A stretch of 64,000 nt of DNA from Halalkalibacter okhensis (GCF_000787375.1 NZ_JRJU01000018.1:33514-97513), one strand, 5' to 3'; positions 46,375-56,264 are shown, counted from the first letter of the stretch. Made by a program: numbers and translations. Notes: generated by a model not told the origin, from the sequence alone.

Positions 46375-46962
46375 TTAAAGAGTAAACTCTGTAGCTTAGG
46401 TCCAGTAGGATTTCCCAATTCAGCTCCACTGCGTCGCCGCAGTGGCGGTTTCCCTTTATACTGAACTTGACGTTGTCACCAAGCGCCAGACTGGATTACC
46501 ACTTAGTCTACACTGCAATCCTCTTTAAATGTCAACTGAACAGTCTAGGAGATTTCCTCAGCAATTCCTTGCCATTCTTTTATCCTCTTTTGCAGAGTAG
46601 ATTTCATATGGGTAAAAGTCAAAACCTGTTGGCCGACACATTTTGACCTCATTTCCATAATCCCCTCTACCTCCACTCAAGGCAGGCTACGCTGCAGACA
46701 AGCTCCCTAGCTTGCCGTTACAGGTTCATACCCTTTGCCCTGGTACCATACTCGTGTATGGACCGAGCAAAAGGCCTCCACAGTAGGAGGGTCAACGCCC
46801 ACATGCCTTTGCGGATCGCCCTACTACCTTTTCTCCCAGTCAAGACCCAAGGCTGGGCGCCTCAAGCCCAAACAAGGAGCTTCATCGATGTGCCCTTTGG
46901 CGGATTTTTAGCCCCGCCTTCAAGAATGGAGAACTGACTAGAATACTGCACCACTCACATGT
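46375..46962 (-). ncRNA. ole: OLE RNA (ornate, large, extremophilic)
   Basis: The 690-base gap between ispA and oapA has no coding frame but is densely structured and GC-richer than its flanks. On the minus strand I see hairpins such as GGCGG(GGCTAAAAAT)CCGCC near 46910, CCATAC(ACGA)GTATGG near 46755 and GGCAAGC / GCTTGTC near 46710. GGTCAAAA / TTTTGACT lies near 46630 and CCACTGCG / CGCAGTGG near 46435. A long-range pair CCAGT / ACTGG closes the 3' third. Size (about 590 bases), location between ispA and dxs and an adjacent oapA all match OLE RNA as known from alkaliphilic Bacillus. The 5' end is set from the promoter; the 3' end is approximate. Confidence 0.88.
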
Positions 46963-46968
46963 CACGCT

Positions 46969-46997
46969 ATTATAGCATGAGCTATCCATGAGCTCAA
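46969..46997 (-). promoter_or_regulatory. Sigma-A promoter of OLE RNA
   Basis: TTGAGC (46997 to 46992) and a perfect TATAAT (46974 to 46969) are separated by exactly 17 bases on the minus strand. They lie between the ispA stop and the first OLE hairpin. The predicted first base is about 46962. This would allow OLE and oapA expression without upstream read-through. Confidence 0.82.
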
Positions 46998-47012
46998 TGG
47001 AAATGCTTTGAA

Positions 47013-47903
47013 TTAATGGTCACGCTCTGCCACATAGTTTGTTAATGTCAAAAGTAATTGATGATTCATGTTCACTCTATATAAGTATTCTTTTGCTTGA
47101 TCCATATGCTCATTTAACATTTTTTTCGCCCCGTCTAGACCTAAAAGATTAGGATACGTGCTTTTGTTATTGCCATCATCGCTGCCAATAGGCTTTCCAA
47201 TTAAGTCTTGATCACCTTCTACATCTAAAATGTCATCTTTAATTTGAAACATTAACCCGAGCTCCTTGGCAAACATGCGCAAATTAGCAATATCCTCTGA
47301 TGTAGCACCCGCAATAATTGCTCCCGCCACAACAGACGCTATTAAAAGATCGCCGGTTTTATGATGGTGGATGTACAGAAGCTCTTCTAATGACAGGGAC
47401 CTGTTTTCTCCTTCAATATCAGCTACTTGTCCGCCCACCATTCCTTCAGGTCCGGCAGCTTTAGCAATCTCTTGAATCAAAAGCAACTTTTGCTGTGCAG
47501 ACACATGATCATTGTTCATTTGCGCAATTAATTCAAAGCTATATGTAAGAAGCGCATCCCCTGCTAAAATTGCAAGTGCTTCACCGAATATTTTATGGTT
47601 CGTAGGCTTTCCCCTTCTTATATCATCGTCATCCATTGCTGGTAAGTCATCATGAATCAAAGAATACGTATGGATCATTTCAATGGCACACGCGACATCT
47701 AAACCGGATTCTATTGGCTGTTCGAAACTTTGAATCGTTGCTAACAATAAGGCAGGCCTTATTCTTTTTCCCCCTGCCTCTAAAGAATACGTCATTGCTT
47801 GAACTAATTTTTCAGGTACGGATAATCGCTCAAGATGTTGCGGCAAGCGCACCTCTACTTGCTCTTTTATTTCGTTTAAAAAAGAAGTAAGCTCTTGATT
47901 CAC
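47013..47903 (-). CDS. ispA: Farnesyl diphosphate synthase (geranyltranstransferase)
   Basis: The 296-residue trans-prenyl synthase has the first aspartate motif LIHDDLPAMDDDD, the second motif QIKDDILDVEGD and GKRIRPALLLAT near the N-terminus. It joins IPP to DMAPP and GPP. GTG start at 47903, after AGGAGGATG that lies within the xseB end. XseB-ispA spacing is 2 bases. Confidence 0.96.
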   Translation of the reverse strand: MNQELTSFLNEIKEQVEVRLPQHLERLSVPEKLVQAMTYSLEAGGKRIRPALLLATIQSFEQPIESGLDVACAIEMIHTYSLIHDDLPAMDDDDIRRGKPTNHKIFGEALAILAGDALLTYSFELIAQMNNDHVSAQQKLLLIQEIAKAAGPEGMVGGQVADIEGENRSLSLEELLYIHHHKTGDLLIASVVAGAIIAGATSEDIANLRMFAKELGLMFQIKDDILDVEGDQDLIGKPIGSDDGNNKSTYPNLLGLDGAKKMLNEHMDQAKEYLYRVNMNHQLLLTLTNYVAERDH

Positions 47904-47905
47904 AA

Positions 47906-48139
47906 TTATTCATCCTCCTGAAAATTTAACAGCTCCAACTCCCCATCTTCATGTAGGATTTGATCCATTTGTTTTTCAACTTTTTCTAATTTCTCGTGAC
48001 ATTGCTTCGATAAAGCCATCCCTTCTTGAAACATGGAAATGGCTTTTTCTAATGGTACGTCTCCTTGCTCCAATTGTTCGACAACTTGTTCTAGCTCTTT
48101 CATTGCTTCTTCAAAACTTAGTTCCGTTTTTTCTGCCAT
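47906..48139 (-). CDS. xseB: Exonuclease VII small subunit
   Basis: The 77-residue acidic, helical protein has the family pattern [20 protein letters not shown] then [20 protein letters not shown]. It pairs with XseA to trim single-stranded DNA. It lies 12 bases after xseA and 2 bases before ispA. Confidence 0.95.
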   Translation of the reverse strand: MAEKTELSFEEAMKELEQVVEQLEQGDVPLEKAISMFQEGMALSKQCHEKLEKVEKQMDQILHEDGELELLNFQEDE

Positions 48140-48151
48140 CCAACTCTCCTC

Positions 48152-49501
48152 CTATTCCATTCGTTCAGCTTCTTCCACTACACAATGGACTTTTCCATCT
48201 TTTAAACGAATATCCAACTTGCTTCCTACTTCAACTTGTTGTGTCGACTTTATCAATGTATTGTTTTTTTGATCATACACTAAGCTGTACCCACGATCCA
48301 TTAATCGTAAAGGGCTAAGAAGGTTTAATTCTCCAATTGCTTTTTCAAAAGGAATTCTTTTGCTTTTCATTTGTTCTTTCATCGCCTTAACAAGTGCTGC
48401 TTGTAGTTGATTTCTTTTCTCGTTTGCTTGTTGAACTTTCACTTGTGGATGAAGCATCGTTAATGTCTTGTCTAAATGCTTCAATAGCTTGGCCGGTTCT
48501 GTTATCGTGGTAGAGGCACTTCGTCTTAATCTGTCCATATACCCATCAAGTTGCTGCTCTTTTTGTCTAATTAACTGCTCAGGATATCGGAATGCATATG
48601 ACCGTTTGTATCGTTCTAATTTAGCCGACTCAGACGTTAATTGATCGATCATCAGCTTTTTTAATCTTTTCTTTAACATATTTAGCGATCTTCTCACTTC
48701 TTGATGATCCGGTACCGCCAGTTCCGCAGCGCCAGTTGGCGTAGGGGCACGTAGATCCGCAACAAAGTCACTAATCGTAAAATCCGTTTCATGACCAACT
48801 GCTGAAATGATTGGAACAGTAGCTTGTGAAATAGCCCTGGCTACACCTTCATCATTAAACGCCCATAATTCTTCAATAGAGCCTCCACCACGCCCAACAA
48901 TTAAGCAATCAAAGCAACCAGCTAGGTCAGCTTGTTCAATGGCACGTGTAATGGAGCCAGGAGCTTGTTCCCCTTGAACTAGCACTGGAAGCAATGTGAT
49001 TTGAGCAATTGGGTAACGTCTTTTTAAGGTTATGACGATGTCTCGAATAGCTGCTCCAGTCGGAGAAGTGATGACCGCAACTCTAGAAGGGAATTGGGGA
49101 ATCGCCTTCTTGCGCTCATTTGCAAATAACCCTTCCTCCTCAAGCTGAGCCTTTAATTTTTCATAAGCTAGGTACAGACTGCCAACTCCATCTGGCTGCA
49201 TTTCTTTTGCGTAAAATTGGTACTGTCCATACGGCTCGTACACATTTACTTCACCACGAAGCAGTACCTTCATCCCATTTTCAGGTTTAAATTTCAAATA
49301 ACGATTATGACCGGCAAACATAACGGCTTGCATTCTTGATTTATCATCTTTCACGGTAAAATACAAATGACCACGACTATGCATTTTCACGTTAGAAAGT
49401 TCTCCTCTTATCCAAACACTTTGAAGCATCACATCTTCTTCCATGAGTGATTTTATGTATCGGGTCACTTCAGAAATCGTTAAAACATTCTTAGTCGCCA
49501 T
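48152..49501 (-). CDS. xseA: Exonuclease VII large subunit
   Basis: The 449-residue product has an N-terminal OB-fold (WIRGELSNVKMHSRGHLYFT) and the exonuclease domain with VITSPTGAAIRDI, GRGGGSIEELWAFNDE and SAVGHETDFTISDFVADLRA. A coiled-coil region follows at about 280 to 400. It degrades single-stranded DNA to oligonucleotides. It follows folD by 9 bases. Confidence 0.96.
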   Translation of the reverse strand: MATKNVLTISEVTRYIKSLMEEDVMLQSVWIRGELSNVKMHSRGHLYFTVKDDKSRMQAVMFAGHNRYLKFKPENGMKVLLRGEVNVYEPYGQYQFYAKEMQPDGVGSLYLAYEKLKAQLEEEGLFANERKKAIPQFPSRVAVITSPTGAAIRDIVITLKRRYPIAQITLLPVLVQGEQAPGSITRAIEQADLAGCFDCLIVGRGGGSIEELWAFNDEGVARAISQATVPIISAVGHETDFTISDFVADLRAPTPTGAAELAVPDHQEVRRSLNMLKKRLKKLMIDQLTSESAKLERYKRSYAFRYPEQLIRQKEQQLDGYMDRLRRSASTTITEPAKLLKHLDKTLTMLHPQVKVQQANEKRNQLQAALVKAMKEQMKSKRIPFEKAIGELNLLSPLRLMDRGYSLVYDQKNNTLIKSTQQVEVGSKLDIRLKDGKVHCVVEEAERME

Positions 49502-49510
49502 GCTAAACCT

Positions 49511-50356
49511 CTATGGACGCTTTCTTGCTGAAAGAACTGTATTTTCAAGCAACATTGTAATCGTCATCGGTCCTACTCCGCCTGGAACAGGGGTAATATA
49601 AGATGCTTTTTCTTTTACACCATTAAACTCAACATCTCCAACAAGCTTGCCGTCCACGCGGTTAATTCCGACATCAACGACCACTGCACCGTCTTTCACG
49701 TCTTCAGCTGAAATAAATTCTGGTTTTCCAATAGCAACAATTAAAATATCTGCAAGATTTGTCATTTCACGTAGGTTTTTTGTTTTGGAATGAGTGTATG
49801 TAACGGTCGCATGTTCATTTAATAGAAGTTGTCCAACTGGTTTACCAACAATATTGCTTCTTCCAACAACAACGACATGCTTACCTACAAGGTCAATATT
49901 TGCTTCTTTTAACATTTCGACCACACCAAAAGGCGTACATGGCAAAAACGTATCTTCACCCGTCATCATTTTGCCAATATTGATCGGATGGAACCCATCA
50001 ACATCTTTATTAGGGGCAATTCTTTCAATAACAGCTTGTTCTGAGATATGATCAGGAATCGGAAGCTGAACTAATATACCATCGATAGTAGGATCCTCGT
50101 TAAGGCGGTCAATCTCTCTTAATAATTCTTCTTCAGTAATGGTATTTGGTTTTTCGATTAAAACCGAATGAATTCCTGCTTGTTCACACGCTTTTTGCTT
50201 TGCTCTAACATATGTTTGTGATGCCGGATCTTCCCCTACTAAAATAACAGCCAATCCTGGCACAATTTGTTGAGTAGCTAATTCTTCCACATCTCTTTTT
50301 AATTGTTCTCTCTTTTTAGCTGCTAAATCTTTACCATTTAATAATAATGCTGTCAT
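49511..50356 (-). CDS. folD: Methylenetetrahydrofolate dehydrogenase/cyclohydrolase FolD
   Basis: The 281-residue bifunctional enzyme has the family motifs QTYVRAKQKACEQAGI with catalytic Lys, GILVQLPIPDH and the NADP site VVGRSNIVGKPVGQLL. PVPGGVGPMTITMLLENT closes the protein. It interconverts methylene-, methenyl- and formyl-THF. It is 27 bases after nusB. Confidence 0.97.
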   Translation of the reverse strand: MTALLLNGKDLAAKKREQLKRDVEELATQQIVPGLAVILVGEDPASQTYVRAKQKACEQAGIHSVLIEKPNTITEEELLREIDRLNEDPTIDGILVQLPIPDHISEQAVIERIAPNKDVDGFHPINIGKMMTGEDTFLPCTPFGVVEMLKEANIDLVGKHVVVVGRSNIVGKPVGQLLLNEHATVTYTHSKTKNLREMTNLADILIVAIGKPEFISAEDVKDGAVVVDVGINRVDGKLVGDVEFNGVKEKASYITPVPGGVGPMTITMLLENTVLSARKRP

Positions 50357-50383
50357 GACCTATTCCGCTCCTTTTAGTAAAAC

Positions 50384-50785
50384 TTATTTTTGCAACTGCT
50401 CCATTGCTTTAGACAATACTCCATTGACAAACTTTCCTGACTCTTCCCCACCAAAGGCTTTTGCGAGCTCAATCCCTTCATTAAATGTCACATTAACAGG
50501 AATATCTTCAATATATTTCATTTCATATACAGTCATACGTACAATCGCACGATCCACAAGCCCCATTCGATCAAGGGTCCACCCTTGAAGACTGGAAGAG
50601 ATGACTGGATCGATTATTTCTTTATGTTCCAAAGTTCCACGTACAAGCTCAAGCATAAAAGAGCTTGGCGTCTCACCCTCATCGAGAACGCTCTCGATCG
50701 CTACGTCCACTTCACTTTCTGTTAAGTCTATTTGATAGAGCGCTTGTGCTGCTCTGAGTCTTGCTACTCTTCGATTCATAGTCAA
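50384..50785 (-). CDS. nusB: Transcription antitermination factor NusB
   Basis: The 133-residue helical protein has the family pattern RVARLRAAQALYQIDLTE at the N-terminus and RMTVYEMKYIEDIPVNVTFN then EGIELAKAFGGEESGKFVNG at the C-terminus. It binds BoxA RNA with NusE in rRNA antitermination. A terminator and a promoter gap separate it from yqhY upstream. Confidence 0.96.
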   Translation of the reverse strand: MTMNRRVARLRAAQALYQIDLTESEVDVAIESVLDEGETPSSFMLELVRGTLEHKEIIDPVISSSLQGWTLDRMGLVDRAIVRMTVYEMKYIEDIPVNVTFNEGIELAKAFGGEESGKFVNGVLSKAMEQLQK

Positions 50786-50959
50786 ACTCCTTCTGTTCGT
50801 TTAATATGTTGATAATAGCATAACACGCAAGGCTAAAACAGAACAATTTACAATGTTTTGTATAAAATCCTTCGTTTCTTCCCTAAAGTAACTGCTTATT
50901 ATGTACTTCTTGCATCTATCCTATTATAGCCAAAAATAAATTAATTCAATAAGTGAAAA

Positions 50960-51002
50960 AAGAGGTGCTTCAAAATGTCAATTTAGACGTTTTGAAACAC
51001 CC
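50960..51002 (-). terminator. Terminator of the accBC-yqhY operon
   Basis: GGTGTTTCAAAACGTC / GACATTTTGAAGCACC pairs over 16 positions with few mismatches and is followed on the minus strand by TCTTTTTTC. Confidence 0.85.
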
Positions 51003-51055
51003 CCAATACAATAACCCTGTGATATTCACATATCATTTAAACCCTAATTGGGAAT

Positions 51056-51457
51056 TTATGCTTCATCTTGATCTACTGGTTCAGCTGATTCAAATTGCAC
51101 TCCTACTACATGCACGTTAATTGCTTGAAGTTCAATTGCTGTCATTGTTTGTAACGCTTGTTTAATATTTGATTGAATTAATGTCGCAACTTCAGGTACA
51201 GCTACACCATACGTTATAACAACTGACACATCTACAGTGATGCCATCTTCCGCTAACTCGACTTTGACACCTTTTCCGTGATTTTTTCGACCTAACTTCT
51301 CAGCTACACCAGTTGCAAAATTACCGCGCATCGTTGCTACTCCATCAACTTCGGACGCAGCTATCCCTGCGATAACCTCAATAACCTCTGGTGAAATTTC
51401 AACCTTGCCAAGTTCCGACTTTTGCTCTTCTAGTTCGAGAATATGATTTTCGTTCAT
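51056..51457 (-). CDS. yqhY: Asp23/Gls24-family protein YqhY
   Basis: The 133-residue protein has the Asp23 fold motifs GKVEISPEVIEVIAGIAASE and VDVSVVITYGVAVPEVATLI. YqhY is encoded with accBC in Bacillus and is linked there to control of acetyl-CoA carboxylase flux. Acidic ends flank the domain. It lies 47 bases after accC. Confidence 0.92.
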   Translation of the reverse strand: MNENHILELEEQKSELGKVEISPEVIEVIAGIAASEVDGVATMRGNFATGVAEKLGRKNHGKGVKVELAEDGITVDVSVVITYGVAVPEVATLIQSNIKQALQTMTAIELQAINVHVVGVQFESAEPVDQDEA

Positions 51458-51503
51458 GGTACTTCCCTCCTATTATCAGATGTAATACACTTTCTATAGT
51501 GAA

Positions 51504-52862
51504 TTAGAGCTTTATTGACATCACATCATAATGTTCAAGAAACTTCGTATTAAAATCACCCGAAACAAATGTATCATGGTTTAAAAGTCGAAGATGAAAT
51601 GGAATCGTTGTCTCCACTCCCTCTACTTCAAACTCCTCTAGAGCTCTTTTCATCTTAGCGATCGCTTCTTCTCTTGTTGCTCCGTGAGTGATCACTTTTG
51701 CGACCATTGAATCATAAAAGGGAGAAATCACATACCCTGGATAAACAGCTGAATCAACTCGAACCCCTAATCCACCTGGCGCTAAGTAATTTGTTATCTT
51801 ACCAGGAGATGGCATAAAGTTCTTAGCTGGATTCTCCGCATTGATTCGACACTCAATCGACCATCCTTGAAATGATACATCTTCTTGCGTAAGAGATAGT
51901 CGCTCATTGCTTGCTACCCTTATTTGTTCCTTAATTAAATCTACTCCTGTTACCATCTCTGTAACAGGGTGCTCAACCTGAATTCGAGTATTCATTTCCA
52001 TAAAATAAAACAGATCATCGTTATGGTCATAAATGAACTCAACGGTTCCAGCTCCAGAATAATCTACCGCTTTCGCCGCATTGACAGCCGCCTCTCCCAT
52101 TGCCGACCTTGTTTCTGGAGAAATGGCAGGCGATGGTGTTTCTTCTAATAGTTTCTGCAAACGACGCTGAATGCTGCAATCTCGCTCCCCTAGGTGAATC
52201 ACATTTCCGTGATTATCTGCTAATACTTGGATCTCAACATGTCTAAAATCCTCAATGTATTTTTCAATGTAGACACCTGGGTTTCCAAACGCTGTTGCTG
52301 CTTCTTGCTGAGTAATATTCATACCCTTTTTCAGCTCTTCTGGAGTTCGCGCGACACGAATTCCTTTACCACCGCCACCAGCTGTAGCTTTAATAATAAC
52401 AGGATAACCAATTTCCTCTGCAATGTTCAGTCCTGCTTCAATATTTTCAACAATTCCGCTTGAACCTGGAACAATGGGAACACCTGCGCGTGCCATAGTT
52501 TCCCTTGCCACATCTTTAGTCCCCATTTGATTTATAGCTGAAGGACTAGGACCGATAAAAGTAATATTGCACGCAGCACATATCTCCGCAAAATCAGCAT
52601 TTTCAGCCAAGAAACCATATCCAGGATGAATGGCATCAACTTCTGTTAACGTAGCAGCACTCATTATATTTGTGACATTTAAATAACTTCGATTCGAGGC
52701 TGTCGGGCCGATACAAATAGCTTCATCTGCCAGCCTAACATGTAATGAATCCTTATCAGCTTCTGAGTAAACAGCTACTGTTTCAATATCTAACTCTCTA
52801 CAAGCACGGATAATCCGTACTGCAATTTCCCCACGATTTGCAATTAAGACCTTTTTTATCAT
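51504..52862 (-). CDS. accC: Acetyl-CoA carboxylase biotin carboxylase subunit
   Basis: The 452-residue ATP-grasp enzyme has [20 protein letters not shown], the glycine-rich ATP loop [15 protein letters not shown] and the catalytic region [40 protein letters not shown] also fits. It carboxylates biotin on AccB. It lies 15 bases downstream of accB. Confidence 0.97.
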   Translation of the reverse strand: MIKKVLIANRGEIAVRIIRACRELDIETVAVYSEADKDSLHVRLADEAICIGPTASNRSYLNVTNIMSAATLTEVDAIHPGYGFLAENADFAEICAACNITFIGPSPSAINQMGTKDVARETMARAGVPIVPGSSGIVENIEAGLNIAEEIGYPVIIKATAGGGGKGIRVARTPEELKKGMNITQQEAATAFGNPGVYIEKYIEDFRHVEIQVLADNHGNVIHLGERDCSIQRRLQKLLEETPSPAISPETRSAMGEAAVNAAKAVDYSGAGTVEFIYDHNDDLFYFMEMNTRIQVEHPVTEMVTGVDLIKEQIRVASNERLSLTQEDVSFQGWSIECRINAENPAKNFMPSPGKITNYLAPGGLGVRVDSAVYPGYVISPFYDSMVAKVITHGATREEAIAKMKRALEEFEVEGVETTIPFHLRLLNHDTFVSGDFNTKFLEHYDVMSIKL

Positions 52863-52877
52863 CGTATCTCTCCTATG

Positions 52878-53372
52878 TTAAACAAGCTCAACAACAAATA
52901 ATGGTTGTCCGTATTCAACAAGCTCGCCGTTTTCAGCAAGAACTTCTGTAATCTTTCCATTGACTTCAGCTTCAATTTCATTCATTAGTTTCATCGCTTC
53001 AACGATACACACTACTGAATCTTCACTTACTTTGTCACCTTGCTTTACGTATGGATCAGAATCTGGTGACGGTGCTGAATAAAACGTGCCGACCATTGGT
53101 GACGTAATCGTATGTACATTCGTATTTACCGTAACTTCTTGTTGTTTTTGTGCTTCTGTAACAGGTGCTTCTGTAGGTGCCTCTGCAGTTACAGCTGGTG
53201 CTGAAACGACAGGAGCCTGCTTGGCAACCTCTACCACTTTCTCAACAGTTGAAACAGGTGCTTGTTGTTTTTTTAATACAAGCTTTGTTCCTTCTTGTTC
53301 AAATTTCAATTCATCTACATTTGATTGATCTAGTGCCTTTATTAACTCTTTCAATTCTTGTACCTTTAACAT
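52878..53372 (-). CDS. accB: Biotin carboxyl carrier protein of acetyl-CoA carboxylase
   Basis: The 164-residue protein has a Pro/Ala/Glu/Val-rich linker at about 38 to 85 and a C-terminal biotinyl domain with the modified Lys128 in [18 protein letters not shown]-terminal [20 protein letters not shown] is the usual start. It carries CO2 between the carboxylase and transferase. First gene of the accBC-yqhY operon. Confidence 0.96.
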   Translation of the reverse strand: MLKVQELKELIKALDQSNVDELKFEQEGTKLVLKKQQAPVSTVEKVVEVAKQAPVVSAPAVTAEAPTEAPVTEAQKQQEVTVNTNVHTITSPMVGTFYSAPSPDSDPYVKQGDKVSEDSVVCIVEAMKLMNEIEAEVNGKITEVLAENGELVEYGQPLFVVELV

Positions 53373-53566
53373 AATTTATGCACTCCCTCTCTCGACTTTT
53401 ATTCAAACTTATCCCAAGGGATCATTGAGACATATTATTATATCATGATTATATTAGTATCTTCGACAAGGTCATCTAATTCCCTCTTTTGAAATGAAGC
53501 AAGGATAAAAGATTTCATATAAAAGGTTAACTAGATCTATCAAAAGTCTAATTAACCGTACAATTA

Positions 53567-53938
53567 TTATTCTTCTGTTGACTCTACTGCCGTTTCGTCA
53601 ACTTCATTTTTAACTAGGGCATCCTTTTTATATTGACGAAACACAGGAAACTCCGATAAGTTATCAGGAATTTTTCCGTTTTCTAGCAGGATGATTTTGA
53701 CGATGTTTTTATTACGCGCCATATGGAATTTATCTCCATATTCATTTTCTTGAGTATAACGTTTTAAATTTTGATAATCTTCCTCCTGAATGGAGACTAC
53801 ATATGTATCTTCGTCACCCTCTTCTGGGACTTGTTCAAATCCAATTTCAAATTCAACAATTTGAATATTATCATTTTTTATATTACGTGTTTGCTCAAGA
53901 ACTGCCTTTGCACCTTCTGTTAAATCATTCCATTCCAT
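53567..53938 (-). CDS. Hypothetical acidic protein, 123 aa
   Basis: A soluble, acidic protein (rich in Glu, Asp, Asn) without signal or membrane segment. The middle reads IVEFEIGFEQVPEEGDEDTY and the end VDETAVESTEE is disordered-looking. I do not recognise a family. It lies between the spoIIIA terminator and accB. A minus-10 TATAAT at 53978 to 53973 on the minus strand, 35 bases before the ATG, indicates a monocistronic gene. Confidence 0.75.
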   Translation of the reverse strand: MEWNDLTEGAKAVLEQTRNIKNDNIQIVEFEIGFEQVPEEGDEDTYVVSIQEEDYQNLKRYTQENEYGDKFHMARNKNIVKIILLENGKIPDNLSEFPVFRQYKKDALVKNEVDETAVESTEE

Positions 53939-54316
53939 TCCAATCGCTCCTTACGTATTAGTTACTTTGCGTATTATATCATACACAAATAACCGGAAGC
54001 CATTGATCTTTCGAAAAATAGGTCCTTAAGCGGTTTATTGCCTATCATCCTCCTGGTCATCATTACTTACCTTTCTATAGAAAACAGCAGAAGAGGATGG
54101 TTAATTTCCATTACGATTATATAGAAGAAAGAGAAGTCTTTCATTGAGTGAATGAATGAAAGACCTTTCCCCTTTTTTGTGCACGGATAAGGAGTAAATT
54201 AGATGCGTTATCTATCGAAAGTCGACAAAAATAAAAAAATCACGGAGACTAGCGTAAGCAGTTCTCCGTGATTTTTAATTTAATCGGACTTTTGAAAAAC
54301 CCTTTCTTTTCTATTC
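53939..54316. other. Intergenic region between spoIIIAH and the hypothetical gene
   Basis: Holds a TATAAT at 53973 to 53978 serving the downstream gene, a hairpin GTCTTTCAT / ATGAAAGAC near 54150 and the spoIIIA terminator at 54232. I see no coding frame in the remainder. Confidence 0.6.
54232..54278 (-). terminator. Terminator of the spoIIIA operon
   Basis: AAATCACGGAGA / TCTCCGTGATTT with a 14-base loop; T-runs on the minus strand follow (TTTTTTTATTTTTG). Confidence 0.88.
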
Positions 54317-54925
54317 TTACTTTGATGCTTGATGAGCAACTGTAACTGTATTGTTTGATCCTAAATGATCATATGTCATGCTTAAAATTTCATTTGCTTG
54401 TTCACGTGAAAGCTCTTCCGTTTGTACAATGACACGAACTTGGTCTTCTTCAGCCATAACTAAGACATCCTCAAACCCTTTTGCAACAATTAACGTTTCT
54501 AGTTGGTGCTCTTTTTGCGATAGACGTTGCAATTCGATACTTTTATCATGAGCCTGTGACTTCATTTCAGCTGATGCATCTTGAGAAGCAACAATCTGCG
54601 TGTATTCTTCAGCCATTCGATCACGTGATGCTTGAAGTTCCATACGAATCGTTGCGAATGCTTCATTGGTCGAGATGCTAGAAATGACACCTGACTCTGT
54701 TTCTTCTGCTTCAGCCTCATCTAACTCTTCAGCAACGTTGACAACAACTTCATTTGCATCACCATCTACCATTTCTTCTAAATCCATTTCTGAGTCTTCT
54801 TGTAGTTCATCAAACGCAACCTCTTCCCCAGGGACTGGACCCGGAGATTGCACATAATACACGGAAAGAACGATAATTAGACTCAACATTGTTAATAACC
54901 AAACTGTTTGCTTTTTTAAGACCAT
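54317..54925 (-). CDS. spoIIIAH: Stage III sporulation protein AH
   Basis: The 202-residue protein has one N-terminal membrane helix (residues about 8 to 26), an acidic linker at 30 to 75 and a C-terminal domain. The C-terminal domain resembles the YscJ/FliF ring-building fold (IVAKGFEDVLVMAEEDQVRV and QANEILSMTYDHL). From the mother cell it binds SpoIIQ across the forespore membranes to form the feeding channel. The linker is short compared with B. subtilis (218 residues). Start and previous stop overlap (TAATG). Confidence 0.95.
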   Translation of the reverse strand: MVLKKQTVWLLTMLSLIIVLSVYYVQSPGPVPGEEVAFDELQEDSEMDLEEMVDGDANEVVVNVAEELDEAEAEETESGVISSISTNEAFATIRMELQASRDRMAEEYTQIVASQDASAEMKSQAHDKSIELQRLSQKEHQLETLIVAKGFEDVLVMAEEDQVRVIVQTEELSREQANEILSMTYDHLGSNNTVTVAHQASK

Positions 54926-55593
54926 TATAAATCCTCCTTTGTTTTCTTCGGCATGACCGAAACTCTATGTGATGGAACATCAAGGGACCGACTTACTGCT
55001 TCTACAACCCAACTTTTAACTTGAGCATTCTCCACTCCTTTAGCTACAACCAGAACTCCACGAACAGTTGGCTTTTCCTGTTCAACTAGAATGGGTTCTT
55101 CTTTATCACCATTTCGTGTAATAACAAGCTGTTCGTCACGAGAAATGTCTTCTACTTTTCTCGTGCCACCTTCACGGTCTGTTTCATCCGTGTTTTGCTG
55201 CTTTTCATTTGTGTTTCTTTCATACACATTGCGTTCTGTATTCGCTAAGTTCACCATGACGTTTACATCAGACACGCCTACAATTTGTTCAAGCACTTCT
55301 TTTAACTGATTTTCATAGCGCATTTCATAGTCTTGCATCGAATTCGGTTCAGCTGATGATGTGTCTCTCCCAAATACGGTCTCAGCATCTTCCTCTTCTT
55401 CACTAAAGACGGGTAAGGATTGTTCTTCGTCTCCTGCTGGATTGGTCAGAAGGTTGCCCGTGATCATGAGCGCTATACCTACACAACCTAGAAGCAAAAT
55501 ATAATGGAAGGGCATTCGTTTCTTCTTTCCATTTTCCGGCTTCTTAAATAGGGCTTGTAGCCATTGTTTATCCTTCTGTTCATCGCGATTCAT
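54925..55593 (-). CDS. spoIIIAG: Stage III sporulation protein AG
   Basis: A 222-residue protein with one membrane segment (about 32 to 50), an acidic stretch (PVFSEEEEDAETVFGRD) and a ring-building domain with LKEVLEQIVGVSDVNVMVNL and VRGVLVVAKGVENAQVKSWV. It forms large rings in the spore channel. ATG 55593 is chosen because it follows GGGGGG and overlaps the spoIIIAF stop (ATGA). A longer frame to 55617 lacks support. Confidence 0.95.
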   Translation of the reverse strand: MNRDEQKDKQWLQALFKKPENGKKKRMPFHYILLLGCVGIALMITGNLLTNPAGDEEQSLPVFSEEEEDAETVFGRDTSSAEPNSMQDYEMRYENQLKEVLEQIVGVSDVNVMVNLANTERNVYERNTNEKQQNTDETDREGGTRKVEDISRDEQLVITRNGDKEEPILVEQEKPTVRGVLVVAKGVENAQVKSWVVEAVSRSLDVPSHRVSVMPKKTKEDL

Positions 55594-56264
55594 TGTGCTT
55601 GTTTCCCCCCTTCCCAAGCTAGTAAAATCTTATCTTTTGGGATCTGCCAATTTTCCGAGAGAAATGTTTGAACAGGTTCTAAGTCATGATTTGTTTCCTC
55701 GATTTCTTCATCCGTTGACCCAGATCTTGCAGTATCAATCTGAACCACTTGGACAGGTAAAATCTCTCTTGACTCCTCTTGTTCCTCTTCTGTTTCAGGA
55801 GAAGATGATGTTTGAACATATACGTGGATTGCGTTTATTTGTTCGACTATCTGCTCTTCATCCACAGTTGGATTCAAGTCACCATCAAGATCAATTTTTA
55901 CACTTTTGATCGCAAGTGAATGTTGATCTTTTAATGCTCCTGCTACTTGTCTCTCCAATTGGACAGCCACCTGTTCTAAGGTATATGCACGTACACCTGA
56001 CTCTATATCTCTTTTTTGTAAATTTATTGTTTCATTTATAGATCTTTCTGTTTGCTCGACCTCATTAGACAAGGAAAACAACCATTCATCAACGTCTTCA
56101 GTAAATATATTTAATAACGGTTGAAGCATCACTACAAGCAAGAGTAACCCTACTACCATTTTGACGTACTTTTGCATATTGGAATTTGGTAACATCAGTT
56201 CTAAGATCGTTGCTAGCAAAATGAGTAAAATGATATTCGTCAGCCATTCCGTTAAAAATCCCAA
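55590..56264 (-). CDS. spoIIIAF: Stage III sporulation protein AF
   Basis: A 224-residue protein with two N-terminal membrane helices (about 7 to 25 and 35 to 52), a helical region and a long acidic extracytoplasmic part (SSPETEEEQEESREILPV). It is part of the SpoIIIA channel. A 200-base repeat element separates it from spoIIIAE, whereas the genes in other species are almost contiguous. Confidence 0.93.
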   Translation of the reverse strand: MGFLTEWLTNIILLILLATILELMLPNSNMQKYVKMVVGLLLLVVMLQPLLNIFTEDVDEWLFSLSNEVEQTERSINETINLQKRDIESGVRAYTLEQVAVQLERQVAGALKDQHSLAIKSVKIDLDGDLNPTVDEEQIVEQINAIHVYVQTSSSPETEEEQEESREILPVQVVQIDTARSGSTDEEIEETNHDLEPVQTFLSENWQIPKDKILLAWEGGKQAQ

